DNA of 64,000 bases from Rhizobium sp. ICMP 5592 (lineage in GTDB: Bacteria > Pseudomonadota > Alphaproteobacteria > Rhizobiales > Rhizobiaceae). The stretch is from NCBI RefSeq assembly GCF_009498525.1, contig NZ_QSNT01000003.1, positions 1 to 64,000 on the forward strand, in the 5' to 3' direction. Below are positions 1-8,055 of this stretch, one piece after another. Below the pieces are notes generated by a model that was not told where the DNA came from, did no database searches, and saw only the letters and a list, made by a program, of their open reading frames with translations. The translations under genes and the position numbers were made by a program. Position 1 is the first letter of the stretch. Every line of letters begins with the position of its first letter.

Positions 1-75
1 CTTGCCGTGGTCAACGTGGCCAATCGTGCCGATGTTAACGTGCGGCTTATTGCGCTCAAACTTACTCTTTGCCAT
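1..75 (-). CDS. tuf: Elongation factor Tu, N-terminal fragment (cut by window edge)
   Basis: Only the first 25 codons are in the window. They read [20 protein letters not shown] followed by VDHGK, which is the EF-Tu N-terminus entering the G1 GTP-binding loop (GHVDHGK). EF-Tu delivers aminoacyl-tRNA to the ribosome as a GTP complex in the cytoplasm. The gene runs off the left edge. Upstream of it on the same strand lie tRNA-Gly, tRNA-Tyr and, beyond the prophage, tRNA-Thr, matching the widespread tRNA-tuf cluster. Confidence 0.95.
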
Positions 76-496
76 TTGAATGCTTCCTGTGAACGTAAAT
101 GAGTGACCCCGGCGAACCGGTTTAGTGCCGCCGTTTAAGGCTTTCATCGCATTTGCGCAAGACTTAATTGCAGGCCCTGTTCTTGGCTCGGTATGGCCGA
201 TGACGGGCAGTGAGCGGCCCTCGGCACCGATTCGCCGCGAAGGCTTCGCCGGCCGATCCGGAAAGACGCAAAAGCATTTGCCGGTTCAGCAGTTTAGATA
301 GGGATGTCGAGGAAATAGTTCCAGATGCCGGAAGCAAGATTGCACCCGCATTTATCGAGCCGATGGCACCCTGCCAACGCAAAGCGCCCTCTCCGATAAA
401 GGGAGAGGGCGCTGAAAGTTGCGATCTCGGGGATCGCCTGTCTAGCGTAAACTTATGGCGCTGCTCCAGGTGCAGCGCGCGATAAGCCTGCTGCGA
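76..496. other. Non-coding leader region upstream of tuf
   Basis: There is no convincing gene between tuf and the DUF3597 gene. The stretch should carry the tuf promoter and leader. The only clear structure is the perfect hairpin at 383-413, listed separately. The short open frames here have no ribosome-binding site or recognisable protein. Confidence 0.6.
383..413. terminator. 12-bp perfect hairpin, possible terminator of the DUF3597 gene
   Basis: AGCGCCCTCTCC at 383-394 is perfectly complementary to 402-413 with a 7-nt loop. It lies downstream of the minus-strand DUF3597 gene and upstream of tuf. On the minus strand only TTTGCG follows it, so the U-tract is weak and it may instead be a processing or stability hairpin. 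Confidence 0.45.
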
Positions 497-919
497 TCAA
501 TCGAGCAGATCGGCCGGCACCTTGCCGCCATTATCCGAAAGCTTCTTCAGCAGCGCCTTGTGCAGGAAGATGTTCATCTTGGCGGAATCGCCCGCATCGC
601 CGGTATAACCCAGCTCCTGTGCGAGCTCCTTGCGTTCCGTAAGGCTCGCATCCATCCCGAGCGCCTTCATCAGATCCACTATCGAATGTTTCCAATCGAG
701 TTTCTGACCGCTCTTTTTCACGGCCGCGTCGAGGATCGAAGCGATATCTACGGGGGAAGCCGATGTCGTTGAGGCCGGCGCGGTTGCAGCTGGCGTCGTC
801 GGCGCGGAAGACGAAGGTGCCGCGCCAGCAGTGGTGGCGGTTGGCGTTGCCGTGGGAGAAACTTCGGCAGCCTTTGCCTCTCCCCAGATTGCATTCTTGA
901 TCTTGTCGAAGATACCCAT
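497..919 (-). CDS. DUF3597 domain protein
   Basis: A 140-residue protein beginning MGIFDKIKNAIWG. It has an amphipathic N-terminal helix (residues 1-15), a low-complexity Ala/Thr/Ser/Pro linker (about 20-60) and a compact C-terminal helical domain containing DIASILDAAVKKSGQKLDW and SIVDLMKALGMD, the DUF3597 signature. The frame is open further upstream, but the ATG at 919 is preceded by AGGGGGAG-type ribosome-binding sequence and gives the family-like start. The molecular role of DUF3597 is not known to me. It stands alone, with a hairpin after it. Confidence 0.8.
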   Translation of the reverse strand: MGIFDKIKNAIWGEAKAAEVSPTATPTATTAGAAPSSSAPTTPAATAPASTTSASPVDIASILDAAVKKSGQKLDWKHSIVDLMKALGMDASLTERKELAQELGYTGDAGDSAKMNIFLHKALLKKLSDNGGKVPADLLD

Positions 920-1258
920 GTGCACTCCCCCTTTTCGGTTGGCCCACAAATATCTACCGCTCATTAAAATATAAGCAACCCCTCACGTCAAAGATGCATA
1001 GCTGAATATCATATGAATCACTGGAGTGCAGGAGGACCGGTTTTCGCAAGAGCAGCCAGTTGCGCCGGCTCCATCCCCATTGAAGCCACGGCGATGAATC
1101 TATGATGCGCCCTTGGAGTCGACCCCGGGCTATCTGTTCTGGATACGGCGAATATCGTCCGGCCTTACGCGGCAAAGAGCCGCATTGCGATTATTAGACT
1201 ATCGACTTTGCAAACAGAACGTGCATTGATAGCACATCGACCGTTTTGGAGATTTGAG
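920..1258. other. Intergenic region, no gene recognised
   Basis: This 339-nt gap separates the divergent DUF3597 gene and the small gene at 1259. It presumably carries both promoters. I see no RNA gene, and the minus-strand open frame here (954-1175) has no recognisable features. Confidence 0.5.
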
Positions 1259-1480
1259 ATGGCATTAGCTCAACTGACAAGCGCGGACGCGGACATCGGC
1301 ACAATCTACGTGAACCCACATAATGTGGTCTACGTTGCCGCCGGAAAAAAATACACCATTCTCGCCACAACAGTGTCCAATCAGAACGGCGTGCCGTTTT
1401 TGCTGTATGTCGCTGATAGCGTCGAGCAGGTAAGGCAGAAGCTCAACATCGCCATGGGCAAAATGCTCACGCCCGCTTGA
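1259..1480 (+). CDS. Small hypothetical protein
   Basis: A 73-residue protein starting MALAQLTSADADIGTIYVNP. The ATG at 1259 has GGAG about nine bases upstream and is preferred over the upstream in-frame start at 1208. The sequence alternates short beta-type segments (TIYVNPHNVVYVAAG, KYTILATTV, PFLLYVADS) and ends in a helix (VEQVRQKLNIAMGKML), suggesting a small folded cytoplasmic protein. No signal peptide or catalytic motif is visible and I do not recognise the family. It stands alone. Confidence 0.55.
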   Translation: MALAQLTSADADIGTIYVNPHNVVYVAAGKKYTILATTVSNQNGVPFLLYVADSVEQVRQKLNIAMGKMLTPA

Positions 1481-1742
1481 TAGCGGCGGATACCTTCGAT
1501 CTTACCGGGCGTCACCGGATTGATGTGGCCGGGAGCGGCTGTCGTTGCCTGAAGGCTGGGAGCTCCATTTGAGCGGCCAGAGGTCAGGTTCCTGTCCAGG
1601 AATACGTTCCCATTGCTCAAAATGAACAAGGCCGCCGCTACGCCGCCGCCTGATCTAAACGTGTGCACTCAAGGCAAGAGCATCATCAAAAGTCGCAGCC
1701 GACATACGACGACACGTTATACAACTAAGCGATTGAGAATAC

Positions 1743-1816
1743 TGGAGCGGGTAGCGGGAATCGAACCCGCGTATTCAGCTTGGAAGGCTGCTGCTCTACC
1801 ATTGAGCTATACCCGC
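1743..1816 (-). tRNA. tRNA-Gly(TCC)
   Basis: The reverse complement folds as a cloverleaf: acceptor GCGGGTA, D-arm AGCTCAATGGTAGAGC, anticodon loop CTTCCAA with anticodon TCC, T-loop GGTTCGATTCC, and an encoded CCA. It lies 25 bp downstream of tRNA-Tyr on the same strand and is part of the tRNA-tuf cluster. Confidence 0.97.
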
Positions 1817-1840
1817 GGGTGGTCAAGATCCGGTCCGGAA

Positions 1841-1925
1841 TGGTGGAGGGAGTTGGATTTGAACCAACGTAGGCTGAGCCAACGGATTTACAGTCCGTCC
1901 CCTTTAACCACTCGGGCATCCCTCC
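1841..1925 (-). tRNA. tRNA-Tyr(GTA)
   Basis: A class II tRNA of 85 nt including CCA. The reverse complement begins GGAGGGATGCCCGAGTGG, carries anticodon loop ACTGTAAAT (anticodon GTA), has a long variable arm and a T-loop GGTTCAAATCC. It is the tRNA immediately upstream of tRNA-Gly in the cluster. Confidence 0.97.
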
Positions 1926-2122
1926 AGTATTCCGACTGGATCTTGCGACCAAGCTTGCTAGACCGGGCGTCGCCGCTGCGATCTGCGCCGCGTATATGAC
2001 CGGCCCGTTTCCGTCTGTCAACACAAGGAATTGCCAAAAATGACGAAAAAATTTCAGCCTCGGGAAAAACCCGTGGATGAAAGAGGACTATGCGCTCCGA
2101 GGCGCTGCCGCTATAAAGCCGC

Positions 2123-3031
2123 ATGAGCAAAGACAGAACCTCCGGCCCTTCAGGCCCAGAAAACACCGCCGACGACAAATCGGCCAAGGACACACACTAC
2201 GCCACCCTGCGGCGGGCGCATCGCGACGCCAAGCGCAAGCGCGGCGAAATCCCAACGCCGGTGCCGCAGAAACGCAAACGACCAGGCGTGGACGACTGGA
2301 AGCCGCCGGCACTCGCCCCCGATCAGGTCTATCTCTATGGCCTGCATACGGTTCGCGCCGCCCTTGCCAATCCCGAGCGGAAAAATATCAAGCTGTCGAC
2401 GACGCAGAATGCGCTGGTGCGGCTGGAGATCGGCCCGGTTGACGCACTCGGCCTTCCGGTCGAGATCGTCTCGCCGCAGGATATCGACAAGGTGCTCGGT
2501 CCTGAAGCCATCCACCAGGGCGTGATGCTGGAGACCCGCCCCCTCCCCGTTCGCCGCCTTGAAGCGCTGAAAGACAGCCCGCTGCTGCTGGTGCTCGACC
2601 AGGTGACCGATCCGCACAATGTCGGCGCGATCATGCGCTCGGCCGTCGCCTTCGACGCCGCCGCCGTCATTACTACGCAGCGTCACAGCCCAACCGAATC
2701 AGGCGTGCTGGCAAAATCCGCCTCCGGCGCGCTGGAGCTCATCCCTTATATACAGATCACCAACCTTGCCGACGCACTCGGCGAGCTGCATCGCCTCGGC
2801 TTCGTCAGCATCGGCCTTGATTCGGAAGGGCCGGCGCCGCTTGAAGGCACGTTTTCGGGCGAGAAGGTCGCTCTTGTCCTCGGTTCGGAGGGCAAGGGGC
2901 TGCGCCAGAAGACGCGGGAAACCGTGAATGCGCTGGCGCGGCTCGACATGCCGGGCGCAATCAAGTCGCTCAACGTCTCGAACGCGGCCGCGATCGCGCT
3001 CTATGCGGCACGGTCCTATCTGAGAAGCTAG
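2123..3031 (+). CDS. rlmB: SpoU/TrmH-family RNA 2'-O-methyltransferase (RlmB-like)
   Basis: A 302-residue SPOUT methyltransferase. The first ~65 residues are a basic, low-complexity tail. VYLYGLHTVRAALANPER is the substrate-binding domain start (about 70-90). The catalytic domain carries the family motifs LVLDQVTDPHNVGAIMRSA (motif 1, about residue 158), ALVLGSEGKGL (motif 2) and LNVSNAAAIALY (motif 3), which form the trefoil-knot SAM site. The closest known role is 2'-O-methylation of a 23S rRNA guanosine; assignment to rlmB rather than a paralogue is inference. It is divergent from the tRNA genes, where this family is often found in rhizobia. Confidence 0.85.
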   Translation: MSKDRTSGPSGPENTADDKSAKDTHYATLRRAHRDAKRKRGEIPTPVPQKRKRPGVDDWKPPALAPDQVYLYGLHTVRAALANPERKNIKLSTTQNALVRLEIGPVDALGLPVEIVSPQDIDKVLGPEAIHQGVMLETRPLPVRRLEALKDSPLLLVLDQVTDPHNVGAIMRSAVAFDAAAVITTQRHSPTESGVLAKSASGALELIPYIQITNLADALGELHRLGFVSIGLDSEGPAPLEGTFSGEKVALVLGSEGKGLRQKTRETVNALARLDMPGAIKSLNVSNAAAIALYAARSYLRS

Positions 3032-3071
3032 CGGCACGACGCTGTCGCAGCAGATTTTGGGGGAATTTGCC

Positions 3072-3770
3072 TTGATCCGTAGTTCTGGTCTCGCGGCGGC
3101 TCTTGCCGCCGTCATCCTCACCACCGGCCAGCCGGCGCGTGCTGCCGATGACGAACTTGTGCAGGCACAGGCGGGCACCTGGCTGCTGGCGCCCGAGAAT
3201 GGTGCCAAGGGCTGCCGCCTCGCCTTCGAGACCGCGAAAGCGAACGGCGGCTATGTCATCAGCGGCGCGGATGCCTGCGCAACCGCCCTACCCGCGCTCG
3301 CCAAGGCGACCGCGTGGAATTTCACCGACGACGGTTCGCTCACCATCAGCGATGCGGCGCAGAAGGTGCTGCTTCGCCTTCAGGAAGAGGAAGGCTCGCC
3401 CTGGGAAAGCGAAGGGAGCGATCCGATGTGGCTGCTGCCGGCGCTTGGCGATGTCGACCATGTACCCACCACCGCAAGCCTGAGCGGCATCTGGCAGGTC
3501 CGGCAGCCGGACGGAAAAGCCATGTGCGATGTCACGCTGACCAGCGAGACCGACAAGGACGGCACGCCGAAGATGTCACCGGGCGGCGACTGCCCAGCCA
3601 ACATTGCCGATCTCAAGCTTTCCCTTTGGGCCATGGAAGGCTTCGGTCTGGTGCTGATGGGAGGCGATGGCTCCTCCCTCTCCTTCGACATGCGGCCGGA
3701 CGGCAGCTTCAAGACGTCCGACGAGGAAGAGGGTGATCCGATGCTGCTGGTGCGCAAGCAGGGCGGCTAA
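3072..3770 (+). CDS. Secreted AprI/Inh-family metalloprotease-inhibitor-like protein
   Basis: A 232-residue exported protein. I chose the TTG at 3072 because GGGGGA lies seven bases before it and it gives a clean signal peptide (MIRSSGLAAALAAVILTTG, cleavage near ARA-ADDE). The mature part has two similar beta-barrel-like units, about residues 30-110 (GTWLLAPENGAKGCRLAFET) and 140-225 (SGIWQVRQPDGKAMCDVTL). Both have the W...C pattern of the AprI/Inh fold and a second Cys for a disulphide. Known members inhibit secreted serralysin-type proteases in the periplasm; the target here is unknown. It follows rlmB with a 40-bp gap and may be co-transcribed. Confidence 0.7.
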   Translation: MIRSSGLAAALAAVILTTGQPARAADDELVQAQAGTWLLAPENGAKGCRLAFETAKANGGYVISGADACATALPALAKATAWNFTDDGSLTISDAAQKVLLRLQEEEGSPWESEGSDPMWLLPALGDVDHVPTTASLSGIWQVRQPDGKAMCDVTLTSETDKDGTPKMSPGGDCPANIADLKLSLWAMEGFGLVLMGGDGSSLSFDMRPDGSFKTSDEEEGDPMLLVRKQGG

Positions 3771-3878
3771 AAACCCGATATCCAGCTATAGGTTGAAATC
3801 CCGCAATATGACTATCTGATATTAGATCAGCCTAAAACTGATTGAGATAAGACATATTGCAAAACAGGCGCAGCGTGC

Positions 3879-4135
3879 ATGATTCCATCGAATATCCGTA
3901 AATTCATCTTCCACGATTTGCGAAGCGTTGAAGGATATATCGATCCGCCTGATGCCCTTGTTTATCTGTCCGTCCTGGAGCGTCAGCGCGAGCATGAACT
4001 GGAAGGTGGCGTCGCCGAAATCGGCGCTTATTTCGGCCGCTCCTATTTTCTCCTGAAAAGATCAGCTCTCCGGACGACCGCGTTCTCGTCGTCGGCGATA
4101 GCGTGAAACTGTCGCTGTCACTGAACCAAGCCTGG
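3879..4135 (+). pseudogene. Frameshifted remnant of a class I SAM methyltransferase
   Basis: The frame starting MIPSNIRKFIFHDLRSVEGY keeps the start of a methyltransferase-like protein, including GGVAEIGAYFGRSYFLL, which looks like a SAM motif I (EIGxYxGRS). It then loses sense at about 4060. In the next frame the text continues ISSPDDRVLVVGDSVKLSLSL, fitting the following beta-alpha unit, so a frameshift is likely, followed by truncation. Only about 85 codons of what should be 200-250 survive. Lowered GC around 3780-3900 also fits decay. It could instead be a short intact 75-residue gene. Confidence 0.4.
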
Positions 4136-4136
4136 C

Positions 4137-4436
4137 TCAGCGAACCACAACGGGCTGCGGATGCCAGGCCGATTGTTGCCAAGGGGATCGCTGGGTGACC
4201 GGACATCCCTCCTGCAGCTTCGACCAGGAGGTGACGTTGAGGTTCATCTCGCACTGGGCAAGATAGCTCTTGCCGTCGACGGTCATGCAGGCGACCTCGC
4301 CGATAGCGTGCTGCTTTCCGTCCCGGTTCTTGCAGTAACAGTCCTGGCCGGCCATTGCCGGCGCGCTTGCAGTCAACGTACTCGCGACGAGCAACAATCC
4401 CAAGACGATATGCCTCAATGCCTTGCGCATGGCCAT
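4137..4436 (-). CDS. Small secreted Cys-containing hypothetical protein
   Basis: A 99-residue protein with a clear signal peptide (MAMRKALRHIVLGLLLVAST, cleavage near SAPAMA-GQD). The mature part has four cysteines (DCYCKNRDGKQ, VACMTVDGKSYLAQCEM, EGCPV), suggesting disulphides in the periplasm. I do not recognise the family. It is a single gene, convergent with the methyltransferase remnant. Confidence 0.65.
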   Translation of the reverse strand: MAMRKALRHIVLGLLLVASTLTASAPAMAGQDCYCKNRDGKQHAIGEVACMTVDGKSYLAQCEMNLNVTSWSKLQEGCPVTQRSPWQQSAWHPQPVVVR

Positions 4437-4549
4437 TCCCTCATCCGCAGTCGAAGGGGAAAGTGTATGCCCATTTCAGGCATTGTAAATACGCCCGCAT
4501 TCGCAGCGGATTGGCGTTGCGGTCGCCGTATTGGACTTGTCAAATCCGA

Positions 4550-4819
4550 CTAGTGAACCGCCGGATCGGAATCGTCAAAGAACGTCTTGATGCCGTCGCG
4601 GGCAACCGTCGCCAGAAACTCGTCAAACGCCTCGCGATCGGTCGCAAAGGGCTCTTCCCATTCGATCAGGTCCTCATCGGGCGTGATGACCTCCATCCGC
4701 CAGTCCTGCTGGGTGCCCGCCGGGCGAAAAATATCCACGAGCACGGTCATCCCGTCCTCGGTGAATTCGCCGGAGAGTTCGGAATGTTCAAGTTTCGGCT
4801 TCTTGGGCTTACCGGTCAT
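4550..4819 (-). CDS. Conserved-type small acidic hypothetical protein
   Basis: An 89-residue protein starting MTGKPKKPKLEHSELSGEFT. It has a basic start, a beta-rich centre (VLVDIFRPAGTQQDWRMEVITP) and an acidic C-terminus (FATDREAFDEFLATVARDGIKTFF). The ATG at 4819 is preferred over the GTG at 4831 because AGGTG lies at a suitable distance. No signal peptide or catalytic motif is seen and I do not know its function. It is the last chromosomal gene before the prophage. Confidence 0.65.
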   Translation of the reverse strand: MTGKPKKPKLEHSELSGEFTEDGMTVLVDIFRPAGTQQDWRMEVITPDEDLIEWEEPFATDREAFDEFLATVARDGIKTFFDDSDPAVH

Positions 4820-4969
4820 ATCTTTCCACACCTAGCAAAAAAGAGAATCGCATATCGGCGATCATCATGAATACCCAAAGAATGACATTTCCAATCACGC
4901 CGGCGCAATGCCTTCTCGCGCTGGGCGATCTGGCGACCAACTCGTGAGATCTTTCGTCATTGGGAAAAT

Positions 4970-5016
4970 GTGGTGCCCCCGCCAGGGTTCGAACCCGGGA
5001 CCCCCTGATTACAAAT
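4970..5016. repeat. attL: 47-bp copy of the 3' half of tRNA-Thr
   Basis: Positions 4970-5016 are identical to 44536-44582. The repeat covers the T-arm, variable region and the 3' half of the anticodon arm of tRNA-Thr, including CCA, and then diverges. This copy is the displaced chromosomal 3' end of the tRNA gene and is not itself a functional tRNA. Confidence 0.95.
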
Positions 5017-5129
5017 GAGGGGTACATATAGCAATTTCAGATAGTTAGTAAAGTCGTTTTGTGGGTTTGAGTGGCGGATTTGACGGCGTTTGCACCCTCG
5101 TGCTGAAGAGATACGAACCGTCTATCCCC

Positions 5130-5158
5130 AAAATAAAACGCCCGGACTAAGCCGGACG
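5130..5158 (-). terminator. Rho-independent terminator of the leftward phage operon
   Basis: On the minus strand CGTCCGG (5158-5152) pairs with CCGGGCG (5145-5139) around a 6-nt loop and is followed by TTTTATTTT. The 5' arm overlaps the end of the last gene. It would end the leftward transcript just before attL and protect the chromosomal genes beyond. Confidence 0.75.
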
Positions 5159-5425
5159 CACGAGTTTAAGACCTTCATAATCGTCCGGTATCTCCGGAGC
5201 TTCTGTATTGAAGGGGGAGAAGGCATCCTTCAGCCATGACCTCGGGATATCCTGTTGATAATCGGGACAGCCCCATCTATTGCGGTCGCCCTTATAGAGA
5301 TCCAACGGTGCCTCGCTCATCGACCAATATTCCTCCGATCGGCAAAGCGCCCTGGCGCAGCTCCATTTGATCGGGCATTGCCAGTCCTCGCAAAGGCGCT
5401 TCGGTTTGCGGCGGTCGATCTTCAT
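5147..5425 (-). CDS. Phage hypothetical protein, last gene of leftward operon
   Basis: A 92-residue protein starting MKIDRRKPKRLCEDWQCPIK. The ATG at 5425 overlaps the TGA of the preceding gene (ATGA), which decides the start. Five cysteines (LCEDWQC, SCARALC, WGCPDY) suggest a metal-bound or otherwise Cys-stabilised fold, but they do not form a familiar zinc-finger spacing. Function unknown. Confidence 0.6.
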   Translation of the reverse strand: MKIDRRKPKRLCEDWQCPIKWSCARALCRSEEYWSMSEAPLDLYKGDRNRWGCPDYQQDIPRSWLKDAFSPFNTEAPEIPDDYEGLKLVRPA

Positions 5426-5634
5426 CACCAGCTTGTCGGACCTCGATAGTCTGCATGGTGCCAAAGCTCGGCATTGCAGACAGGGCAGTCAAAAACGATG
5501 GCGTCGCCATCGCGGTGGTCATGGACGATGCGGCCTTCATTTTGCTCAAACGTCGCGGTCGTTCTGCATTTCCGGCAGTGCATTGTATAGTGGGAATGCC
5601 GTGGAAATGTGCCTTTATTGAGTATCTCGACCAT
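5425..5634 (-). CDS. Small zinc-ribbon phage protein
   Basis: A 69-residue protein starting MVEILNKGTFPRHSHYTMHC. It has two CxxC knuckles, HCRKC (residues 20-23) and DCPVC (about 50-53), separated by 26 residues, the arrangement of a treble-clef or zinc-ribbon domain. The start overlaps the end of the upstream gene by 20 nt and its stop overlaps the next start (ATGA). Such proteins often bind nucleic acid or partners; the role here is unknown. Confidence 0.6.
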   Translation of the reverse strand: MVEILNKGTFPRHSHYTMHCRKCRTTATFEQNEGRIVHDHRDGDAIVFDCPVCNAELWHHADYRGPTSW

Positions 5635-6082
5635 TCTGCGCCTCCTTTGCCTGCTCCTTGAGCGCGGCCGCAAGAACGGCGGCGGCGGTGCTTCCTCGGA
5701 CAACGTAGTGGGAGATCGGATTTTTTGGATACCACTGCACGGTCCAAACCGAGTTGCTTGAAATCGCTTTGTCGCGCTCCTCGGCCGAGATCCAGCCGAG
5801 GTCCTGATCTGGGAAGCTTGCAAAATATTCCGCCGCCGTCTGATACTGCACAGCGTGCCCGTCATTATAGTTCAGGTGGAATGAACCATGCGGACCTGTC
5901 AGAAGCTTCGCCGGCAGAAATTCGAGTGAAGCGAGTTGGGCCGATATGATCCGCTCTTGCTTCGCACGTTCAGCGGCGAATAGGCAGGCTTCCTTAAACT
6001 GCCTGATGCCCTCCGCCTGGTCCTCGAGCGGAACGCCATCGCGAGTTACGACGAGGTTCAAAATCGTCTTTTCATCCGACAT
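5615..6082 (-). CDS. Phage hypothetical protein
   Basis: A 155-residue protein starting MSDEKTILNLVVTRDGVPLE. ATG at 6082 is used; an in-frame GTG at 6085 overlaps the upstream TAG. Residues 20-45 form a helix (AEGIRQFKEACLFAAERAKQ). The centre is aromatic-rich (HGSFHLNYNDGHAVQYQTAA, WTVQWYPKNPISHYVVRG) and the C-terminus is an Ala/Lys helix. No motif is recognised. It sits inside the coupled leftward operon downstream of the integrase. Confidence 0.65.
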   Translation of the reverse strand: MSDEKTILNLVVTRDGVPLEDQAEGIRQFKEACLFAAERAKQERIISAQLASLEFLPAKLLTGPHGSFHLNYNDGHAVQYQTAAEYFASFPDQDLGWISAEERDKAISSNSVWTVQWYPKNPISHYVVRGSTAAAVLAAALKEQAKEAQNGRDTQ

Positions 6083-6084
6083 CA

Positions 6085-6345
6085 CTATGCCTGCCCCTCC
6101 GAATTCATCAGCCCGTCAATGACCTGCTGATTGCCAAGCTCGATATTGCGGGAGATGATCGCCATGGCAGCTTCGAGAGAATATTTGCGCTGGTCCAGCA
6201 TCGCGAGGACCTTGCCCGTCATGTTGGCGCGCACGGCCAGGATCTCGGCTGGATCCATGTCGTCGGAATGTTTGCGGATGACCGCAATCACCTCCTGGTA
6301 AAGCGTCTCGTGTTTGCCCGAGGTTTCCACAGTTCGCGCGCTCAT
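6085..6345 (-). CDS. Phage hypothetical helical protein
   Basis: An 86-residue, largely helical protein starting MSARTVETSGKHETLYQEVI. ATG at 6345 overlaps the integrase stop (ATGA). Acidic/amphipathic helices (MDPAEILAVRANMTGKVLAM, YSLEAAMAIISRNIELG) are visible without cysteines or a DNA-binding motif. It lies directly after int, a place where small directionality or regulatory factors occur, but nothing in the sequence shows that role. Confidence 0.6.
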   Translation of the reverse strand: MSARTVETSGKHETLYQEVIAVIRKHSDDMDPAEILAVRANMTGKVLAMLDQRKYSLEAAMAIISRNIELGNQQVIDGLMNSEGQA

Positions 6346-7565
6346 GCTCTCTCCTTTGCGTGCCAGATGGTGAGCTTGTCCATCCCGTTGTCCGCCATCT
6401 CTTCGTCCAGCGCGAGGTAGTGTTTCAGGATCTCTGTTGCCGTCTTGAAGCTGTGGCCGGTGATGGCGCAGATCTCGGCGATGGTGGCGCCGGCGCGGGC
6501 GAGCCAGGTGACGGCCGTGTCGCGGAAGTCCTGGTCGGTGAGCGTCATCAGGCTCGGCATCGGCTTGACCGTGGGGCGGCCCAGCGCATCCGGCAGGCCG
6601 GCGGCGGCGGCCTTGCGGATATCGAGGATCATGTGGGAATAGAAGCTCGCCTGGAACGGCGCATTACCGCGTTCGTTGTAGACGACGAAATCGGTCTTGA
6701 TGCGCTTTTCGGCCCGGCGGATCTTGGCGGCGTCCAGGCGCAGTTTCAGCGCCGGCGCGCGTTTGAGAGAGACGATCGCGCCCGTCTTCTGCTGGCGGAA
6801 CACCATGCGGCCGTTCGTCTCGCTCTCATTGACATAGAGCAGCCGATCGGCCTGGCGCTGGCCGGTCCAGACGGCGAAGACGATGGCGTCGCCGATCTCA
6901 TGCCAGCCCATGGCGTCGGCCGTGGCGACCAGGTGATCGATCTCCTCGATCGAGCCGACGCGCAGGCGCGGCTGCGGCGTGACCATGGCGAGGCCATGGG
7001 CCGGGTTGCCGGTCATCGTGCCGAGATAGTCCTTCTTCTTCTTGCGGCCCCACTCGATGGCGATACCGAGGACGCGAAGGCAGCCGACCGCCGTCGGCAG
7101 GCCGGCCTTGAGGCGGAGATTGTCATAGACACCTTCGCAGATGTCGGGATCCAGCGCCAGCACTTCGGAATTGTAGATCGCCGGCTCGTATTTCTCGATC
7201 GCCCGAACCTTGTAGCGGTACTCGTCGACCGTCTTCTTGGCGAGATCGCCGAGATCGACCTTGACATAGCAGGCCTTCAGCCAGTCCTCGAAGAGCTGGC
7301 TGACAGGGTAGTACCGCGCGCGGGGCACTGGCAGTGCCGGGGACGCCTTCTTCTTCGGCTTCTTGCCCGCCGCGCGCCTGGCGGCCTTCAAGTGCTGCTC
7401 GAAAGCCCGCGACCATTCCAGCGCCTGGCCGGCGGTCATCCAGGAGCCGTCGTCATTCTTCAGGTCCTGGCCGTCGAAGCCATCCTTGCGCATCGATGGC
7501 GACGGAACGAAGCGCGGGCGGCCGCCGCGCCAGGTGACGTATTTGATTTCAGGATCGGGGCTCAT
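6342..7565 (-). CDS. int: Tyrosine recombinase (phage integrase)
   Basis: A 407-residue integrase that would recombine attP with the tRNA-Thr attB and, with a partner, excise the prophage. The start at 7565 is fixed by ATGA overlap with the upstream ASCH gene; the longer reading to 7706 is spurious. Residues 1-80 form an arm-binding-like basic N-terminus, about 88-180 the core-binding domain and 200-400 the catalytic domain. Visible active-site residues are R237 (WTGQRQ), K260 (RQQKTG), R348 (QDFRDT), H371 (TGHS) and nucleophile Y383 (KHYLA). The first His of the HxxR box is Gln, a tolerated variation. It points toward attL. Confidence 0.95.
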   Translation of the reverse strand: MSPDPEIKYVTWRGGRPRFVPSPSMRKDGFDGQDLKNDDGSWMTAGQALEWSRAFEQHLKAARRAAGKKPKKKASPALPVPRARYYPVSQLFEDWLKACYVKVDLGDLAKKTVDEYRYKVRAIEKYEPAIYNSEVLALDPDICEGVYDNLRLKAGLPTAVGCLRVLGIAIEWGRKKKKDYLGTMTGNPAHGLAMVTPQPRLRVGSIEEIDHLVATADAMGWHEIGDAIVFAVWTGQRQADRLLYVNESETNGRMVFRQQKTGAIVSLKRAPALKLRLDAAKIRRAEKRIKTDFVVYNERGNAPFQASFYSHMILDIRKAAAAGLPDALGRPTVKPMPSLMTLTDQDFRDTAVTWLARAGATIAEICAITGHSFKTATEILKHYLALDEEMADNGMDKLTIWHAKERA

Positions 7566-7990
7566 GTGGCGGCTCCGACCAGGTTGTTGCGCCAGCTGAA
7601 AAAGCCAAGCGCGCCGCGAACGGGAATGAAATCGACCGGACGGGCGTTGCGGATCAGAAAGCCATGCTTGCCGACGAACCATTTGCTTTCGCTCGAGGCG
7701 ATGCAATCGACGATCTCGGCAATGCCGACGATGCCGCCGCGATCTTCAATCGGATACGGGTAGCTCATCATCCCGTCTTTCGAGCTGAGCAGATCGCCGG
7801 TGACGGGATGAACGCCTTGGGCAAGCCAGCACTCGGTATCAGTGTCCACCTTCTTGCCGGCGTGAATGGCGACCGGCCCGCGAAACTTCGTGGGCCAATC
7901 CCTGTTCTCGAGATCCTTGTGGCCGTTGACGATCAGCCATGCCCAGGGCTGCATGATCGACAGAGCATATTGGGGAATGTCTTCGTGCAT
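7562..7990 (-). CDS. ASCH-domain protein
   Basis: A 142-residue protein starting MHEDIPQYALSIMQPWAWLI. LSIMQPWAWLIVNGHKDLEN and RDWPTKFRGPVAIHAGKK are the hallmark first half of ASCH domains (PUA-like beta barrel), with the later GGIVGIAEIVDC strand. ASCH proteins are thought to bind RNA or modified nucleosides; some have amidohydrolase activity. They are frequent in phage early operons. GGAG precedes the ATG, and the stop overlaps the integrase start. A hairpin lies just upstream, which could set its expression level. Confidence 0.8.
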   Translation of the reverse strand: MHEDIPQYALSIMQPWAWLIVNGHKDLENRDWPTKFRGPVAIHAGKKVDTDTECWLAQGVHPVTGDLLSSKDGMMSYPYPIEDRGGIVGIAEIVDCIASSESKWFVGKHGFLIRNARPVDFIPVRGALGFFSWRNNLVGAAT

Positions 7991-8004
7991 TATCTATCTC
8001 CAGA

Positions 8005-8047
8005 CAAAGGAAAGCCCGGCGGTCACGCGAAACAAAGACCGCCGGGC
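8005..8047 (-). terminator. Intra-operon hairpin with T-rich tail upstream of the ASCH gene
   Basis: GCCCGGCGGTC (8014-8024) pairs perfectly with 8037-8047 (11 bp, 12-nt loop). Read leftward it is followed by TTTCCTTTG, so it resembles an imperfect intrinsic terminator or attenuator within the leftward operon, between the small-protein genes and ASCH-int. Confidence 0.5.
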
Positions 8048-8055
8048 CTGGTGTT

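Noticed and set aside
4970..5016. Second complete tRNA-Thr gene at the left end
   Set aside because: Only the 3' half is present; the sequence after 5016 cannot form the D-arm or acceptor 5' strand.
6360..7763. 467-residue plus-strand frame opposite the integrase
   Set aside because: The minus strand carries all integrase catalytic residues; the plus frame is repetitive shadow sequence.
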